A DNA stretch of 64,000 nucleotides from Alkalihalobacillus alcalophilus ATCC 27647 = CGMCC 1.3604 (GCF_000292245.2 NZ_ALPT02000004.1:28795-92794); one strand, 5' to 3'; counted from the first letter of the stretch, positions 45,457-54,572 are shown. Translations and numbers: made by a program. Notes: generated by a model from the letters alone, not told the origin.

Positions 45457-46269
45457 TTAGATCCTCCGTTCTATATTTAAGACCTTCATAATATAATCAG
45501 CTGTTTCTTCTACGGCTTTGTTGGAAACGTCAATAATCGGACACCCGATTCGTTTCATAATTCCTTCTGCATAATCTAGCTCATTAAAAATACGTTGCAA
45601 ATTAACATAGGCCGTATCAGAAGTAATCCCTAATGACTTCAGCCTCTCTTTGCGGATTTCGTTTAGCGTATCTGGACGAATAATTAACCCTACACATCTT
45701 TTTTTCGAGACATTCATGAGTTGCTCAGGAACTGGCACTTCTGGAATTAAAGGAATATTGGCGACCTTATAACCCTTATTCGCTAAATACATAGATAATG
45801 GGGTTTTGGAAGTTCGAGATACACCAATCAACACCAAATCAGCGAGCATGATTCCTTCTGCATCTTTAGCATCATCGTATTTGACCGCAAATTCAATCGC
45901 CTCTACTTTACGAAAATACTTTTTGTCTAACTTCCTCATTAACATCGGTTCGTTAATCGGTTCTTCTTCTGTTTTCTTTTTAAAAGCATTTAATAAAGGC
46001 TCTAATAAGTCGACGGCTTCTACCCCGTACTCGTAAGATTTCTGGTCAATATATTCCTTTAAATCTGGAACAACGAGCGTATACGCCACTATGGCTGAAT
46101 TTTCTTTCGCCATCAAAATGGCTTGCTCAATATCTTTTATCGATTTAATGTAAGGAAAACGTTTGATTTCAAAAGGGCTTCGAAACTGTGTCGCAACCGC
46201 TTTTATTACGTATTCAGCCGTTTCTCCAACCGAATCTGACAATAAATAAACCATTGCCGGTTTATCCAT
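45457..46269 (-). CDS. PPDK regulatory protein (bifunctional kinase/pyrophosphorylase), copy 1
   Basis: About 270 residues of the DUF299/PDRP family. These proteins inactivate PPDK by ADP-dependent phosphorylation of the Thr next to the catalytic His and reactivate it by phosphate-dependent removal. The P-loop GVSRTSKTP is intact. The ATG at 46269 is chosen because the family start (VYLLSDSVGETAE) follows at once; TAGGTG lies seven bases upstream. It is two bases from ppdK, so this copy is the more likely PPDK partner. Confidence 0.88.
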   Translation of the reverse strand: MDKPAMVYLLSDSVGETAEYVIKAVATQFRSPFEIKRFPYIKSIKDIEQAILMAKENSAIVAYTLVVPDLKEYIDQKSYEYGVEAVDLLEPLLNAFKKKTEEEPINEPMLMRKLDKKYFRKVEAIEFAVKYDDAKDAEGIMLADLVLIGVSRTSKTPLSMYLANKGYKVANIPLIPEVPVPEQLMNVSKKRCVGLIIRPDTLNEIRKERLKSLGITSDTAYVNLQRIFNELDYAEGIMKRIGCPIIDVSNKAVEETADYIMKVLNIERRI

Positions 46270-46355
46270 AGCGACACCTACCAATTCAGAATATTCAATA
46301 TTTTTATCGTAGAAGGAGAGTATGAATCTCCCTCTCATCTCGTTTAGAACTTTCT

Positions 46356-47165
46356 TTACTTTTTATTCATTAAACCTAAGATTTCAACTGCTGCTTCTTC
46401 AATTGATTTGTTGGATACATTAATGACCGGGCACATAAGTTGCTTCATAATCATATTCCCATAATTCAACTCGCTCTTTACCGGTTCATACTCGGTATAA
46501 CTCGTTGTATTTGGAAGCCCAATAACCTTCAATCTTTCCGTCCGAACCTTTAATAAATGATTCGGGTCCATTGTAAGACCGACGATCAACGTGTTTTGTA
46601 ACGTAAATATCTCACTTGGAGGAGCGATACCTGGAATTAAAGGAAGGTTCGCTACCTTAATACCCTTATGGGCTAAATAGATGCTCAGTGGTGTTTTCGA
46701 TGTTCTCGAAACCCCAACTAAGACAATATCTGCGGCAAGTAGCCCTCCAATATTTTTACCATCATCGTATTTGACAGCAAAATCAATCGCTTCAATTCGG
46801 TTATAATATTTTGCATCAAGCTCATATTGTAAACCAGGCATTTCTTTTGGGCTGTCATTGAAAGTATCAATATAAGCTTGCATTAAAGGCCCAATAATGT
46901 CGATAGCTTGGACATCGTGCTCAATCGCACTACGTTTCATCACTTCTCTTAAGTTGGGCTCCACTAATGTATAAGCGACAATTCCACCGTTTTCTTGAGC
47001 ATCTAAAATAAGTGCATAGATTTCTTCTTCGGTTTGGATATAGTGATAACGTTTAATGTTAACTTCATCTACAGCAAATTGCTGCATCGTCGCTTTCACG
47101 ACCATTTCAGCTGTATCTCCTAATGCATCTGAACACAAGTAAAAAATTGGCTGCTTTCTATTCAC
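46356..47165 (-). CDS. yqfL: PPDK regulatory protein homologue, YqfL-like, copy 2
   Basis: 269 residues, clearly paralogous to the neighbouring gene: IFYLCSDALGDTAE at the start and an intact P-loop GVSRTSKTP. In B. subtilis yqfL lies next to ccpN although that species has no PPDK, and YqfL is described as a positive effector of gluconeogenesis. The place just after ccpN makes this copy the YqfL orthologue. GTG at 47165 is ten bases after AAGGAGAGG; an ATG further up has no such box. Confidence 0.85.
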   Translation of the reverse strand: MNRKQPIFYLCSDALGDTAEMVVKATMQQFAVDEVNIKRYHYIQTEEEIYALILDAQENGGIVAYTLVEPNLREVMKRSAIEHDVQAIDIIGPLMQAYIDTFNDSPKEMPGLQYELDAKYYNRIEAIDFAVKYDDGKNIGGLLAADIVLVGVSRTSKTPLSIYLAHKGIKVANLPLIPGIAPPSEIFTLQNTLIVGLTMDPNHLLKVRTERLKVIGLPNTTSYTEYEPVKSELNYGNMIMKQLMCPVINVSNKSIEEAAVEILGLMNKK

Positions 47166-47187
47166 AATCCTAGTCCCTCTCCTTCTG

Positions 47188-47829
47188 CTATTCGCCATTT
47201 TCTAAATCAAGTAGCATCCTTGTCATGTTCGTCTTCGTAATACGTCCGATAACCATTTTTTTGTCATCGTTTCCACCGACAGAACGTTCGACGACAGGTA
47301 AACTGTCTACTTGAAAATGAATCATTTTTCTGGCTGCTTCTAACACAGATTCATCTGGGAGGATTGTTACAATATTTGGATGCCTTGTCATCACTAAATT
47401 AACAGGCATTGTCGTTGCATTTGCATTACCTAACGTTACTTTGAGCAAATCTTTACGAGATACAATTCCTTCTAAGTATCCTTTTTCATCTACAACCATT
47501 ATCGAACCGACATTTTCTAAAAATAATTTGATGACAACTTCTTGAACAGTTGATTTTCCATCGACAATAATAGGCACACTTTGAATATCTTTTACTTTTA
47601 ATTGTTGTAAATACCCAACATTCGCCTGACCATTATATAAAGTTTTGCCGACAAAATAACCGACCTTTGGTTTCGATTCAAGAGCATTTGTCATCACTAA
47701 CACAGCTAAATCCGATCGTAATGCGGCTTTACTGACCCCCACTAAATCCGCAATATGCTCAGCTGTAATCGGTTCTTTCTTTTTCACGATTTCAATTATA
47801 TTTCTTTGTCTATTTGTAAATTCAATCAT
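47188..47829 (-). CDS. ccpN: CcpN, repressor of gluconeogenic genes
   Basis: 213 residues. A winged helix (TAEHIADLVGVSKAALRSDLAVL) covers the first 60 residues and two CBS domains follow (VIKLFLENVGSIMVVDEKGYLEGIVSRKDLLK and a second one near the end). CcpN represses gapB, pckA and sr1 on glycolytic substrates in B. subtilis. Here it sits between gapB and the PPDK genes. The ATG at 47829 follows GAGGAGGGG. Confidence 0.93.
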   Translation of the reverse strand: MIEFTNRQRNIIEIVKKKEPITAEHIADLVGVSKAALRSDLAVLVMTNALESKPKVGYFVGKTLYNGQANVGYLQQLKVKDIQSVPIIVDGKSTVQEVVIKLFLENVGSIMVVDEKGYLEGIVSRKDLLKVTLGNANATTMPVNLVMTRHPNIVTILPDESVLEAARKMIHFQVDSLPVVERSVGGNDDKKMVIGRITKTNMTRMLLDLENGE

Positions 47830-47980
47830 TATACCCCTCCTCTCAACAATAACTCCCAATCGAATCATACCCCTAAAAGCCCCATTCGATCAATTGCTTT
47901 CACATTTAGGCTGACACGAACATTTGTGAAATAGTGTTGAATCAGAGGGATAACTTAAGCTCTTTTGAAGACGACATTCA

Positions 47981-48139
47981 TTATTTATTCGTGCAATTTG
48001 TACATGTACAGCTCGAAAAATAAGTGAGTACTCTGTTTGCTTCAAAAACATCAATAACAGATTGACAGTCCTTACATAATACCGTTCCTAATTTTCTTTT
48101 TTCACTAGAATTAAGCAAATACTGTACTGTTGTGCTCAT
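47981..48139 (-). CDS. SR1P-like peptide overlapping the 3' end of gapB
   Basis: A 52-codon frame whose ATG (48139) lies inside gapB, 28 bases before the end of its stop codon, in another reading frame. A GGGGG box is about ten bases before it. After a 16-residue leader the peptide reads LGTVLCKDCQSVIDVFEANR and ends with CTCTNC. It lines up with the SR1P at 1138-1293: LGT, CxxC, I, FE, V and a distal Cys cluster, all in register. SR1P binds a GAPDH in B. subtilis, so coupling to gapB suggests a dedicated partner for GapB. That is inference. Confidence 0.7.
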   Translation of the reverse strand: MSTTVQYLLNSSEKRKLGTVLCKDCQSVIDVFEANRVLTYFSSCTCTNCTNK

Positions 48140-49151
48140 TTTCTTCAATCCCCCTTTTTACTAGATCGGCTAATTCACACACTCGTGAAGCATATGCCCA
48201 TTCATTGTCATACCAAGCCATTATTTTTAATTGATCCCCCATTACCATGATGGAGTCAAGGTCAACAACCGCCGAGTGTTCACTCCCTACAAAATCAATG
48301 GAAACTAAAGGCTCATCATTTGTCCCAACCACTTTGGCAAGGTTTTCATCTTTAATATTTAAAAAGGCTTCTTTTACATCTTCAACTGACATTTCTTTTG
48401 ATAACTGTACCGTCAAATCAATTAAAGAAACATCCTGAGTCGGAACCCGAAGAGCTGTTCCTTGCATAACCGGAGCTAAATGAGGAATGACTTCTTTTAG
48501 TGCTTTCCCAACACCAGTAGACGTCGGAACGATAGAAGATGTTGCACTTCTTGCTCTTCTTAAATCCTTGTGTGGATTGTCTAATAGTTTTTGGTCAGAA
48601 GTAAAAGCATGAACCGTTGTTAACCAACCTTGCTTTACCCCAAATGCATCGTCTAATACTTTTAAAACAGGTGCTGTACAGTTTGTTGTACAAGAAGCAG
48701 CAGAAATCAATTTATGCTCTCGTAAGTTTAGCTTATTTTGATTGACTCCCATTACGATGGTTGCATCCATCTCTTTTCCTGGTGCCGTAATAATAACCGC
48801 CTCGGCCCCTGCCGCTAAATGTCTCTTTGAGCCAGTGTGGTCATTAAACTTCCCTGTTGCATCAAGCACTAATGCCACCCCGTTTTCCTTCCAAGGAATA
48901 TCTTCTGGTTGGCGAGTATTGCTCATTTTGATTGCGTTTCCATTTATGATTAAAGTGTCTTCTACTATTTCAATTTTTGCATCCCATCTACCATGAACAG
49001 AATCGTATTTTAATAGGTGTGCAACAGTTTCAGTAGGATACGTACTATTAATAACTTTTAACGAATCCTTCATCGTATCATTAGACATTATTTTTCTAAT
49101 TAATAAACGTCCAATTCTTCCTGTACCACTTATTCCAATTCCTTTCATCAT
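48111..49151 (-). CDS. gapB: Glyceraldehyde-3-phosphate dehydrogenase, gluconeogenic type
   Basis: About 346 residues. The Rossmann motif is GISGTGRIGR, and the catalytic cysteine is in SAASCTTNC. The segment VINSTYPTETVAHLL replaces the acidic residue found after strand 2 in NAD-specific glycolytic enzymes, so NADP use and the gluconeogenic direction are likely, as for B. subtilis GapB. Location beside ccpN supports this. The start is uncertain among several nearby ATG codons; 49151 is chosen with a weak GGATGGG seven bases upstream. Confidence 0.9.
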   Translation of the reverse strand: MMKGIGISGTGRIGRLLIRKIMSNDTMKDSLKVINSTYPTETVAHLLKYDSVHGRWDAKIEIVEDTLIINGNAIKMSNTRQPEDIPWKENGVALVLDATGKFNDHTGSKRHLAAGAEAVIITAPGKEMDATIVMGVNQNKLNLREHKLISAASCTTNCTAPVLKVLDDAFGVKQGWLTTVHAFTSDQKLLDNPHKDLRRARSATSSIVPTSTGVGKALKEVIPHLAPVMQGTALRVPTQDVSLIDLTVQLSKEMSVEDVKEAFLNIKDENLAKVVGTNDEPLVSIDFVGSEHSAVVDLDSIMVMGDQLKIMAWYDNEWAYASRVCELADLVKRGIEENEHNSTVFA

Positions 49152-49190
49152 CAACAATCCCATCCTTTAATAACTTTATTTCTTGTATAT

Positions 49191-49219
49191 AATATAGCAC
49201 ATTAATTATTAAATGTACA
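49191..49219 (-). promoter_or_regulatory. gapB promoter with a CcpN box
   Basis: On the minus strand TGTACA, a 17-base spacer and TATATT form a promoter. TGTGCTATATT (49191-49201) matches all positions of the CcpN consensus TRTGHYATAYW and covers the -10 box. A second, poorer match (TATGATTTATT, plus strand near 49247) lies upstream. Confidence 0.65.
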
Positions 49220-49657
49220 TTATATTTTTAATTAATCTTATTAAATATGATTTATTGTGCTGTTTTTATAGAAACATATAATGGGAACACTGAAATAATA
49301 GACACTTAATAAAAGGAAAAATGAACACGAACGTTTTCGTCTTAATTAAATACTAATCGAGGAATGGTAAGATAGGGTTAGGATCTTATTTCTTATTAAC
49401 TCAACTTTCGCAGCGTATAATTGCCCCTTAACCGTTGATAGAGATTGACTTTAGGGCGTTACAACACTCAATTTGACTTTACATGAACGGTTCAATCGTT
49501 GATAAGTCTGAACACATCTCTTCGTAGGCTGTTGAAGGAATCTGTTCACTAAGATGAAGCACTTCGGCTATCGCTCCCAAAACCATACTCCGCGTCCTGC
49601 GGGAACCTTGCGAGCCTCCTCGGCAAGCCTTGCGGGGTCTCGCTCCACGGTTTATTC

Positions 49658-49814
49658 GAGACTGCTGAAAAACTGGTTGTTTTTGAAAATTGATGTTTTT
49701 TTGTGGGTCAAAAATGTCTCCCTACCACCCGAACGTCGCTTAGAAGTCAATCTGAGGCCTCGTTTTTTTCTCGAAATTTTTTATCTTTAAAAAGTTGGAC
49801 TTTTTCAGCAGCCT
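49658..49814. mobile_element. 157-bp MITE with 10-bp target duplication
   Basis: The ends CTGCTGAAAAA and TTTTTCAGCAG form inverted repeats (13 of 14 bases equal). CGGTTTATTC occurs on both sides (49648-49657 and 49815-49824). The intact copy of the surrounding repeat at 50040-50175 has this sequence only once, so this is an insertion with a duplicated target. Confidence 0.8.
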
Positions 49815-50039
49815 CGGTTTATTCCCGCGGGAGTCTCCGTATGGTTTTGTCCGCTAAGTGTCGTGGGGAGGCTTGATGATATGGCTCTTTCCAAACCAGC
49901 TATTTTTAACGCAGAAGGACCTTCTTCTTCACTTTGTTGGTTATGGAAAGAGAAAAATCATTCTCAAGCTAATGTACGTTGAAGTCATGACTATTTTTTT
50001 ATTCAATGAGAAAACCGAACTTAGATTCGATTCCATTAT

Positions 50040-50175
50040 CTAGCGGACAAACAGACACGGAGACTCCCGCAGGAATAAACCGTCCAATGAGACCCCGCAA
50101 GCGTGAAACGCTGAGGAGGCTCATGAGGTTCCTGCAGGACGCGGAGTGTCTGTTTGGGAGCGACCGCCGGAGGGC
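50040..50175 (+). repeat. GC-rich extragenic repeat, intact copy
   Basis: It has CGGAGACTCCCGCAGGAAT, then GAGACCCCGCAAGCG, GAGGAGGCTC and GGACGCGGAGTG. The copy at 49565-49870 is its inverted partner, split by the MITE. Confidence 0.8.
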
Positions 50176-50332
50176 CTATTATTTTTTTCTTGATGCGCAG
50201 TTTATCCGTTTGGTGTGATAGTACATTCTCGCTTTTCTAACGTGTCAAGGGCATTTGTTTAAGAGCTTCCCTTTCGCTCTGCCAACTAGTTGAACGGATT
50301 TTCTCGATGCGAAAGTTGAGTTATTAATATGT

Positions 50333-50377
50333 AAAAAAAGGCTCCCAAACACTCATAAAATGATCGTTTGAGATCCT
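50333..50377 (-). terminator. Terminator of the germination operon
   Basis: On the minus strand GGATCTCAAAC pairs with GTTTGGGAGCC (one mismatch and wobble pairs) and is followed by seven T. Confidence 0.75.
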
Positions 50378-50408
50378 CCAAGGAAATTTATGCAATACCA
50401 TTTAAAAT

Positions 50409-50618
50409 TTAAATCCACATAAACCAATTTTGATAGAGCAACCATATGACTAGTAGGACAAAACCTGTCACTACATTCATAAACCCAAGTACAATCGTCG
50501 CTTTTTGCTCTTTTTTAATTTTAGCCATTTTGTATATTTTCAAATCCATTGTAAGTGTAAGGAAACCAGTTATTATGAACACACTAATCAAGTAATACAT
50601 ATAATCAATATTCCACAT
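50409..50618 (-). CDS. Small two-helix protein of the germination operon (Ger D-subunit type)
   Basis: 69 residues with two membrane helices (YYLISVFIITGFLTLTM and FMNVVTGFVLLVIWLLY) joined by a basic loop. Small proteins of this form are encoded at the end of several gerABC-type operons in Bacilli and modulate germination. ATG at 50618 follows GGGGAGGG by five bases. Family assignment rests on size, helices and position. Confidence 0.7.
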   Translation of the reverse strand: MWNIDYMYYLISVFIITGFLTLTMDLKIYKMAKIKKEQKATIVLGFMNVVTGFVLLVIWLLYQNWFMWI

Positions 50619-50635
50619 ATGTTCCCTCCCCTTCA

Positions 50636-51847
50636 TCATTCAGCTTTTAGACCAACTTTACGTATATGACAATGAAATGAAACATCTACATTCAATTGTT
50701 CAAAATGGTCACGCCACCCATCCTCGTTCGCCACTTCATTTCTCCAAAATTTAGGTTGCTTAGCCCGAAAATACCCCCCAAACCCAAATATATCCACTCT
50801 CTCCTCCTTCATTTTATTAATTATTTCATTCGCTTTTTGTTCAGTAATGACCGAACATTGCTGTTCAATTTCTTTTAATACCTGCTCATTATCAATTGTC
50901 AAAACTTCATGATTTGATTCATGAAGGTCGACTTCAATTCTAATCTTAATTTCCATTTCAGGCTGCTCTCCATTAATTTTTGTTTTTATTTTCGACTTCC
51001 TTCTATTCGTTATTAATAACACTTCCTCATCTAGCTCTGGTACCTCAACAAAAAAACCATACCCACCTTCTTCATCACCGACAATCGCCATAAATAATCC
51101 TATTTCTACCGGCTCTAAAATGCCAACCATTTTTTTATGATCAAAATAAGCTAAGCCCTTTATTTGAATATTGTCTTCGTTTACAATTTGGAGATATGGC
51201 AAATAACCATCTTCTCCTTCACTAGACATCCTTCTCCAAAATAACCCAAGAAAACTGTCCGGAAATTTACCGAGTTCCACTGTATTTTCGATCATGGAGT
51301 GCAAGTATAAGGCTGGAATTCGTTCAAGTTCAGGTGCAACTTTCATATATGTTGAAGCCTTTTCTTTGGACACGACTTTCCAAGCGGTTCTTCGCACTTC
51401 AGCTTCTCTTCTTAAAAAATCATTTAATTGATCCAACCCACTCCTTGCAAAATCTTCACTTACCACGATAACGTGTAAGTGCCCTAAAAAGAGAGTTTCC
51501 GCAATCAATAGTTGCATTTTTAAGAGGGCATCATTTAACGTTTTACCGGTTGAAGTAACAACCCAAACAGGACCGTCCCCTCCCCCATTCGTTGTTTCTG
51601 GACCAAGCGGAATTCGACCAGGAACGGCTACTTGGGCCGTTAGTATTAATAATTCCTGTCCCTCTTCTTCATAACCTTCTTTTAAACTCGTAATATGTTT
51701 CGTATGCTCAGGCTCACCCGAGTGAGCAAGATCAATGGACATCGCTAACACATTCGCTCTATTTTCGATATCAATACTATCCCAACACCCCGTTAAAATC
51801 ATCGTAATCACACCAAACAAACAGGCCGTCATTAATTTATTTGACAT
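50636..51847 (-). CDS. Spore germination lipoprotein, GerC subunit
   Basis: 403 residues of the GerAC family. The signal peptide ends in the lipobox ILTGCWDSIDIENRA, the classical start of mature GerC proteins. The subunit sits on the outer face of the spore inner membrane as part of a nutrient germinant receptor. The ATG at 51847 has GGGGGG seven bases upstream and overlaps the end of the restored gerB frame by 11 bases. Confidence 0.92.
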   Translation of the reverse strand: MSNKLMTACLFGVITMILTGCWDSIDIENRANVLAMSIDLAHSGEPEHTKHITSLKEGYEEEGQELLILTAQVAVPGRIPLGPETTNGGGDGPVWVVTSTGKTLNDALLKMQLLIAETLFLGHLHVIVVSEDFARSGLDQLNDFLRREAEVRRTAWKVVSKEKASTYMKVAPELERIPALYLHSMIENTVELGKFPDSFLGLFWRRMSSEGEDGYLPYLQIVNEDNIQIKGLAYFDHKKMVGILEPVEIGLFMAIVGDEEGGYGFFVEVPELDEEVLLITNRRKSKIKTKINGEQPEMEIKIRIEVDLHESNHEVLTIDNEQVLKEIEQQCSVITEQKANEIINKMKEERVDIFGFGGYFRAKQPKFWRNEVANEDGWRDHFEQLNVDVSFHCHIRKVGLKAE

Positions 51848-52939
51848 GATGATTCCCCCCATCCGCTAACTTTCGTATTTTAGCAATTATTAGAAGGAGG
51901 AGTGGGACACACAAAGTTAAAATCAACCCTACTCTTCCAACTTTCTCAACGACCTCATACATTTCAAAAACATTTTGAGGAAACATCGCAATCATAAAAA
52001 GAAAAGGCAACAAAAAAAGGTAAACATTTTTTGATCCTTTAATCGAAATAGTTGTGTCAGAGCTTGTACGGTAAACATATACGTGGAGAAAATGGTAGTA
52101 AAAACAGCAATGACCCAAACTGATAAAAAGATAGCATCCAATCTTTGAAAAGTCTGACCGAGTGAAGTAGACCTTGCTAATTCTAATGTCGGCCACGATA
52201 AATGTGTCAATTCTTTAGGTCCAAAAACAGCCAGGGCAGCCGACACGATTAATACATATAAACCGCCTGTTATTCCTATTCCAAAAAAAACGGCTTTGAA
52301 CGCCTTCTCTGGTTTATGCATAGCAGGGATAATTAAGGTAAGAATAAAACCGCTTTGAAAAAGGGCGGCTATCGTAAACATACTCATCATCGTTCCACTC
52401 CAATTGTCATGAAAAACCGGCTGAAGATAAAGAGGGTTTGCGTTTCTCAAGGAGAGAATGACAATAATCAACGCTGGTGCCAAAATGATCGGAATATAGA
52501 ATGTATGAATATAAGCAAAAGTGTTAAAATCATACCGAGTAAAAATAGCCGCTAAAATTAACATAACTAAAACCACGACCTCAAGAGGTGTCTCAATTAA
52601 AACAGCAGAATTAACAATCATTCCAAATTCACGTGAAGCAAATCCTGTTAAAAGGGCAAAAAAACAAATAATAAGAACACTGTAAACCCTCCCCATCCAT
52701 TCCCCTAATATAATTTCACTATAATGAATGATTGATCGATCCGGAAACCACTTGCCGAGCTTAGTTATAACCAATAAGCTTAAACAAGTAAGAAGAGAAC
52801 CAAGAAGAGTGACAAAAGGGGCCGCCGTCTCTGCTCCTCGAACAGCTATTAAAGGGATATGCAAGACCCCAACCCCTATAATTGTACTAACTAAAATCGC
52901 GATCGTTTGAGTTAGTGTAATGTCACGACGATGCTCCAT
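51837..52939 (-). pseudogene. Spore germination permease-like subunit GerB, frameshifted
   Basis: A GerAB-type protein of the APC superfamily with about ten membrane helices. The frame from 52939 (ATG, GGAGG box) runs to about 52040 and then enters a wrong frame that ends at 51992. The missing C-terminal helix (NVYLFLLPFLFMIAMFPQ) and a normal end at 51837 are found in another frame. One extra A in the run CGATTAAAGG (near 52038-52042) would restore a protein of the usual length, overlapping gerC as in other ger operons. It may be a real mutation or a sequencing error. Confidence 0.85.
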
Positions 52940-54572
52940 TGTCTCCTTCCTCCGTTTCATGTTTAATTTTCGATTCATCAATTCCTTTACTTTTACGTTT
53001 TTGTATTTTCTCAAACTCTTGATTTAATCGTCTTTCATTCGGACTATGCAAGAAGGCAGGTCTTCTTGGCACCCACCATATAGGGCTTCTAATAAGAGTA
53101 TCTTTCATGCCGTGTATATTTTCAGGTGAAATCGGACTCATATATGGAACTCCAAATGATTTTAATGAAAGCATATGATTAAGAATTAAAATCACCCCAA
53201 CAATAACCCCATATAACCCAAAAAGACCGGCAAGGATCACTAAAGGAAACCGTAATAACCTAAGAGCAAAAGAGGCACTATATGCAGGAGTAGCGAAGGA
53301 GCCAATTGTTGTCAGAGCGATGACAACGACCGTCACAGGACTTGATAACCCTGCCGAAACAGCCGCTTCTCCAATCACTAACACCCCAACTATGGATATC
53401 GCACCCCCAAATTGTTTTGGTAATCTCACAGTTGCCTCACGCAATACTTCCATTGCCGTTTCAATTAGCAATACTTCGACAACAGCTGGATAAGGGACTC
53501 CTGCCCGTCCACCAGCTACAGCAACTGCAAATTCAGTTGGGATTAATTCTGGGTTAAAAGAAATAAATGAAACATACAAAGCAGGGAAAATTAATGAAAA
53601 GAGTAGAGCTACATACCGAATTAAACGGATAAAACTTCCCATTAAAAAGCGTGATGAATAATCCTCAGTTGTTTGTATAAACTGTTGAAATACGACAGGA
53701 ACAAATAAGGCAAAAGGAGATCCATCACAAAGAATAGCAACTCTTCCTTCAATCATATTTCCAACGACACTATCAGGTCTTTCCGTAATTTTGGTCTGAG
53801 GAAAAGGAGAAAAATGATTATCTTCAATAAATTGCTCCAAATAACCAATATCCAAAATAGCATCCGTATCAATTTGTTTTAAGCGCTTTTCTACTTCTTC
53901 AACAATCTCTTGATTTGTTGTCCCTTCAAGATAACAAATTGCGACCTGTGTCTGTGTCATCCTCCCTAACGTTAATTTCCTTATACGAAAATGCGGTGAT
54001 TGCAAACGATAGCGAATTAAACCGATGTTAGTCTCCAATCTTTCTATAAATCCTTCACGCGGACCAATAATCACTTGTTCTGTTTCTGGTTGATCAACAG
54101 ATCGTTTTTCAACACTTTGAGTACCTATATGAATGGATTGTTGACAACCATCAACGACTATCAACGTTTCCCCCTGTAAAAGCAATTGAACAAGGGATGA
54201 TAATCGAGATTCAAATGCAACTTCACTGAAATAAAGAATTTCATCTGTTAAATATCGCATCAAATGTTGTTCATTTTGGAGCTTCTCTTCGATTTCATCC
54301 TCTTTTTTTATCATTAATGGCTTAAAGACTTCATTTATAATTGGCTGATGAACGAGTGTCTTAATATAAAGAATCGCCGCTGACTTCCTACCAAATAATT
54401 TAAATCTCCTAATGTTAAAATCATCTTCTCCTAGATGCTTTATTAAATAAGTGATCGTTTGTTCAAGCTCTACTGACTGTAGTTGCGACTCTTCATCTAA
54501 CTTTGAAAGGCTTAGATGATTTTGAACCTGTTGACTTCCTCTCTGTACTTTTTTCCGTTTCCAAAACGACAT
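52923..54572 (-). CDS. Spore germination protein, GerA subunit
   Basis: 549 residues of the GerAA/SpoVAF family. The hydrophilic N-terminal half (about 290 residues) is followed by membrane helices, with family segments EGRVAILCDGSPFALFVP and AVAGGRAGVPYPAVVEVLL. A basic, charged C-terminal tail follows. It forms the receptor with GerB and GerC. The germinant is not known. The gene overlaps gerB by 17 bases. An IS200-type element lies about 85 bases upstream, close to where a forespore promoter should be. Confidence 0.94.
   Translation of the reverse strand: MSFWKRKKVQRGSQQVQNHLSLSKLDEESQLQSVELEQTITYLIKHLGEDDFNIRRFKLFGRKSAAILYIKTLVHQPIINEVFKPLMIKKEDEIEEKLQNEQHLMRYLTDEILYFSEVAFESRLSSLVQLLLQGETLIVVDGCQQSIHIGTQSVEKRSVDQPETEQVIIGPREGFIERLETNIGLIRYRLQSPHFRIRKLTLGRMTQTQVAICYLEGTTNQEIVEEVEKRLKQIDTDAILDIGYLEQFIEDNHFSPFPQTKITERPDSVVGNMIEGRVAILCDGSPFALFVPVVFQQFIQTTEDYSSRFLMGSFIRLIRYVALLFSLIFPALYVSFISFNPELIPTEFAVAVAGGRAGVPYPAVVEVLLIETAMEVLREATVRLPKQFGGAISIVGVLVIGEAAVSAGLSSPVTVVVIALTTIGSFATPAYSASFALRLLRFPLVILAGLFGLYGVIVGVILILNHMLSLKSFGVPYMSPISPENIHGMKDTLIRSPIWWVPRRPAFLHSPNERRLNQEFEKIQKRKSKGIDESKIKHETEEGDNGASS

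Larger units (their letters stand above)
49398..50322. mobile_element. Non-coding composite element with 15-bp terminal inverted repeats
   Basis: AACTCAACTTTCGCA at 49398-49412 is repeated perfectly in inverse orientation at 50308-50322. The 925-bp interior has no transposase. It contains two inverted copies of a GC-rich Bacillaceae repeat (about 49565-49870 and 50040-50175), the first broken by a 157-bp insertion. It probably moves with the help of a full element elsewhere. Confidence 0.65.

Noticed and set aside
47998..48011. TGTACATGTACA as a second copy of the LacI operator
   Set aside because: It lies within the SR1P-like reading frame and differs from the 13917 palindrome in its centre.
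49554..50218. Short frames in the nested mobile element
   Set aside because: They lie in GC-rich repeats and the MITE, without ribosome binding sites or recognisable protein sequence.
52030..52045. Programmed -1 frameshift in gerB
   Set aside because: ATTAAAGG is not a usual slippery heptamer, and other gerB genes do not need frameshifting.
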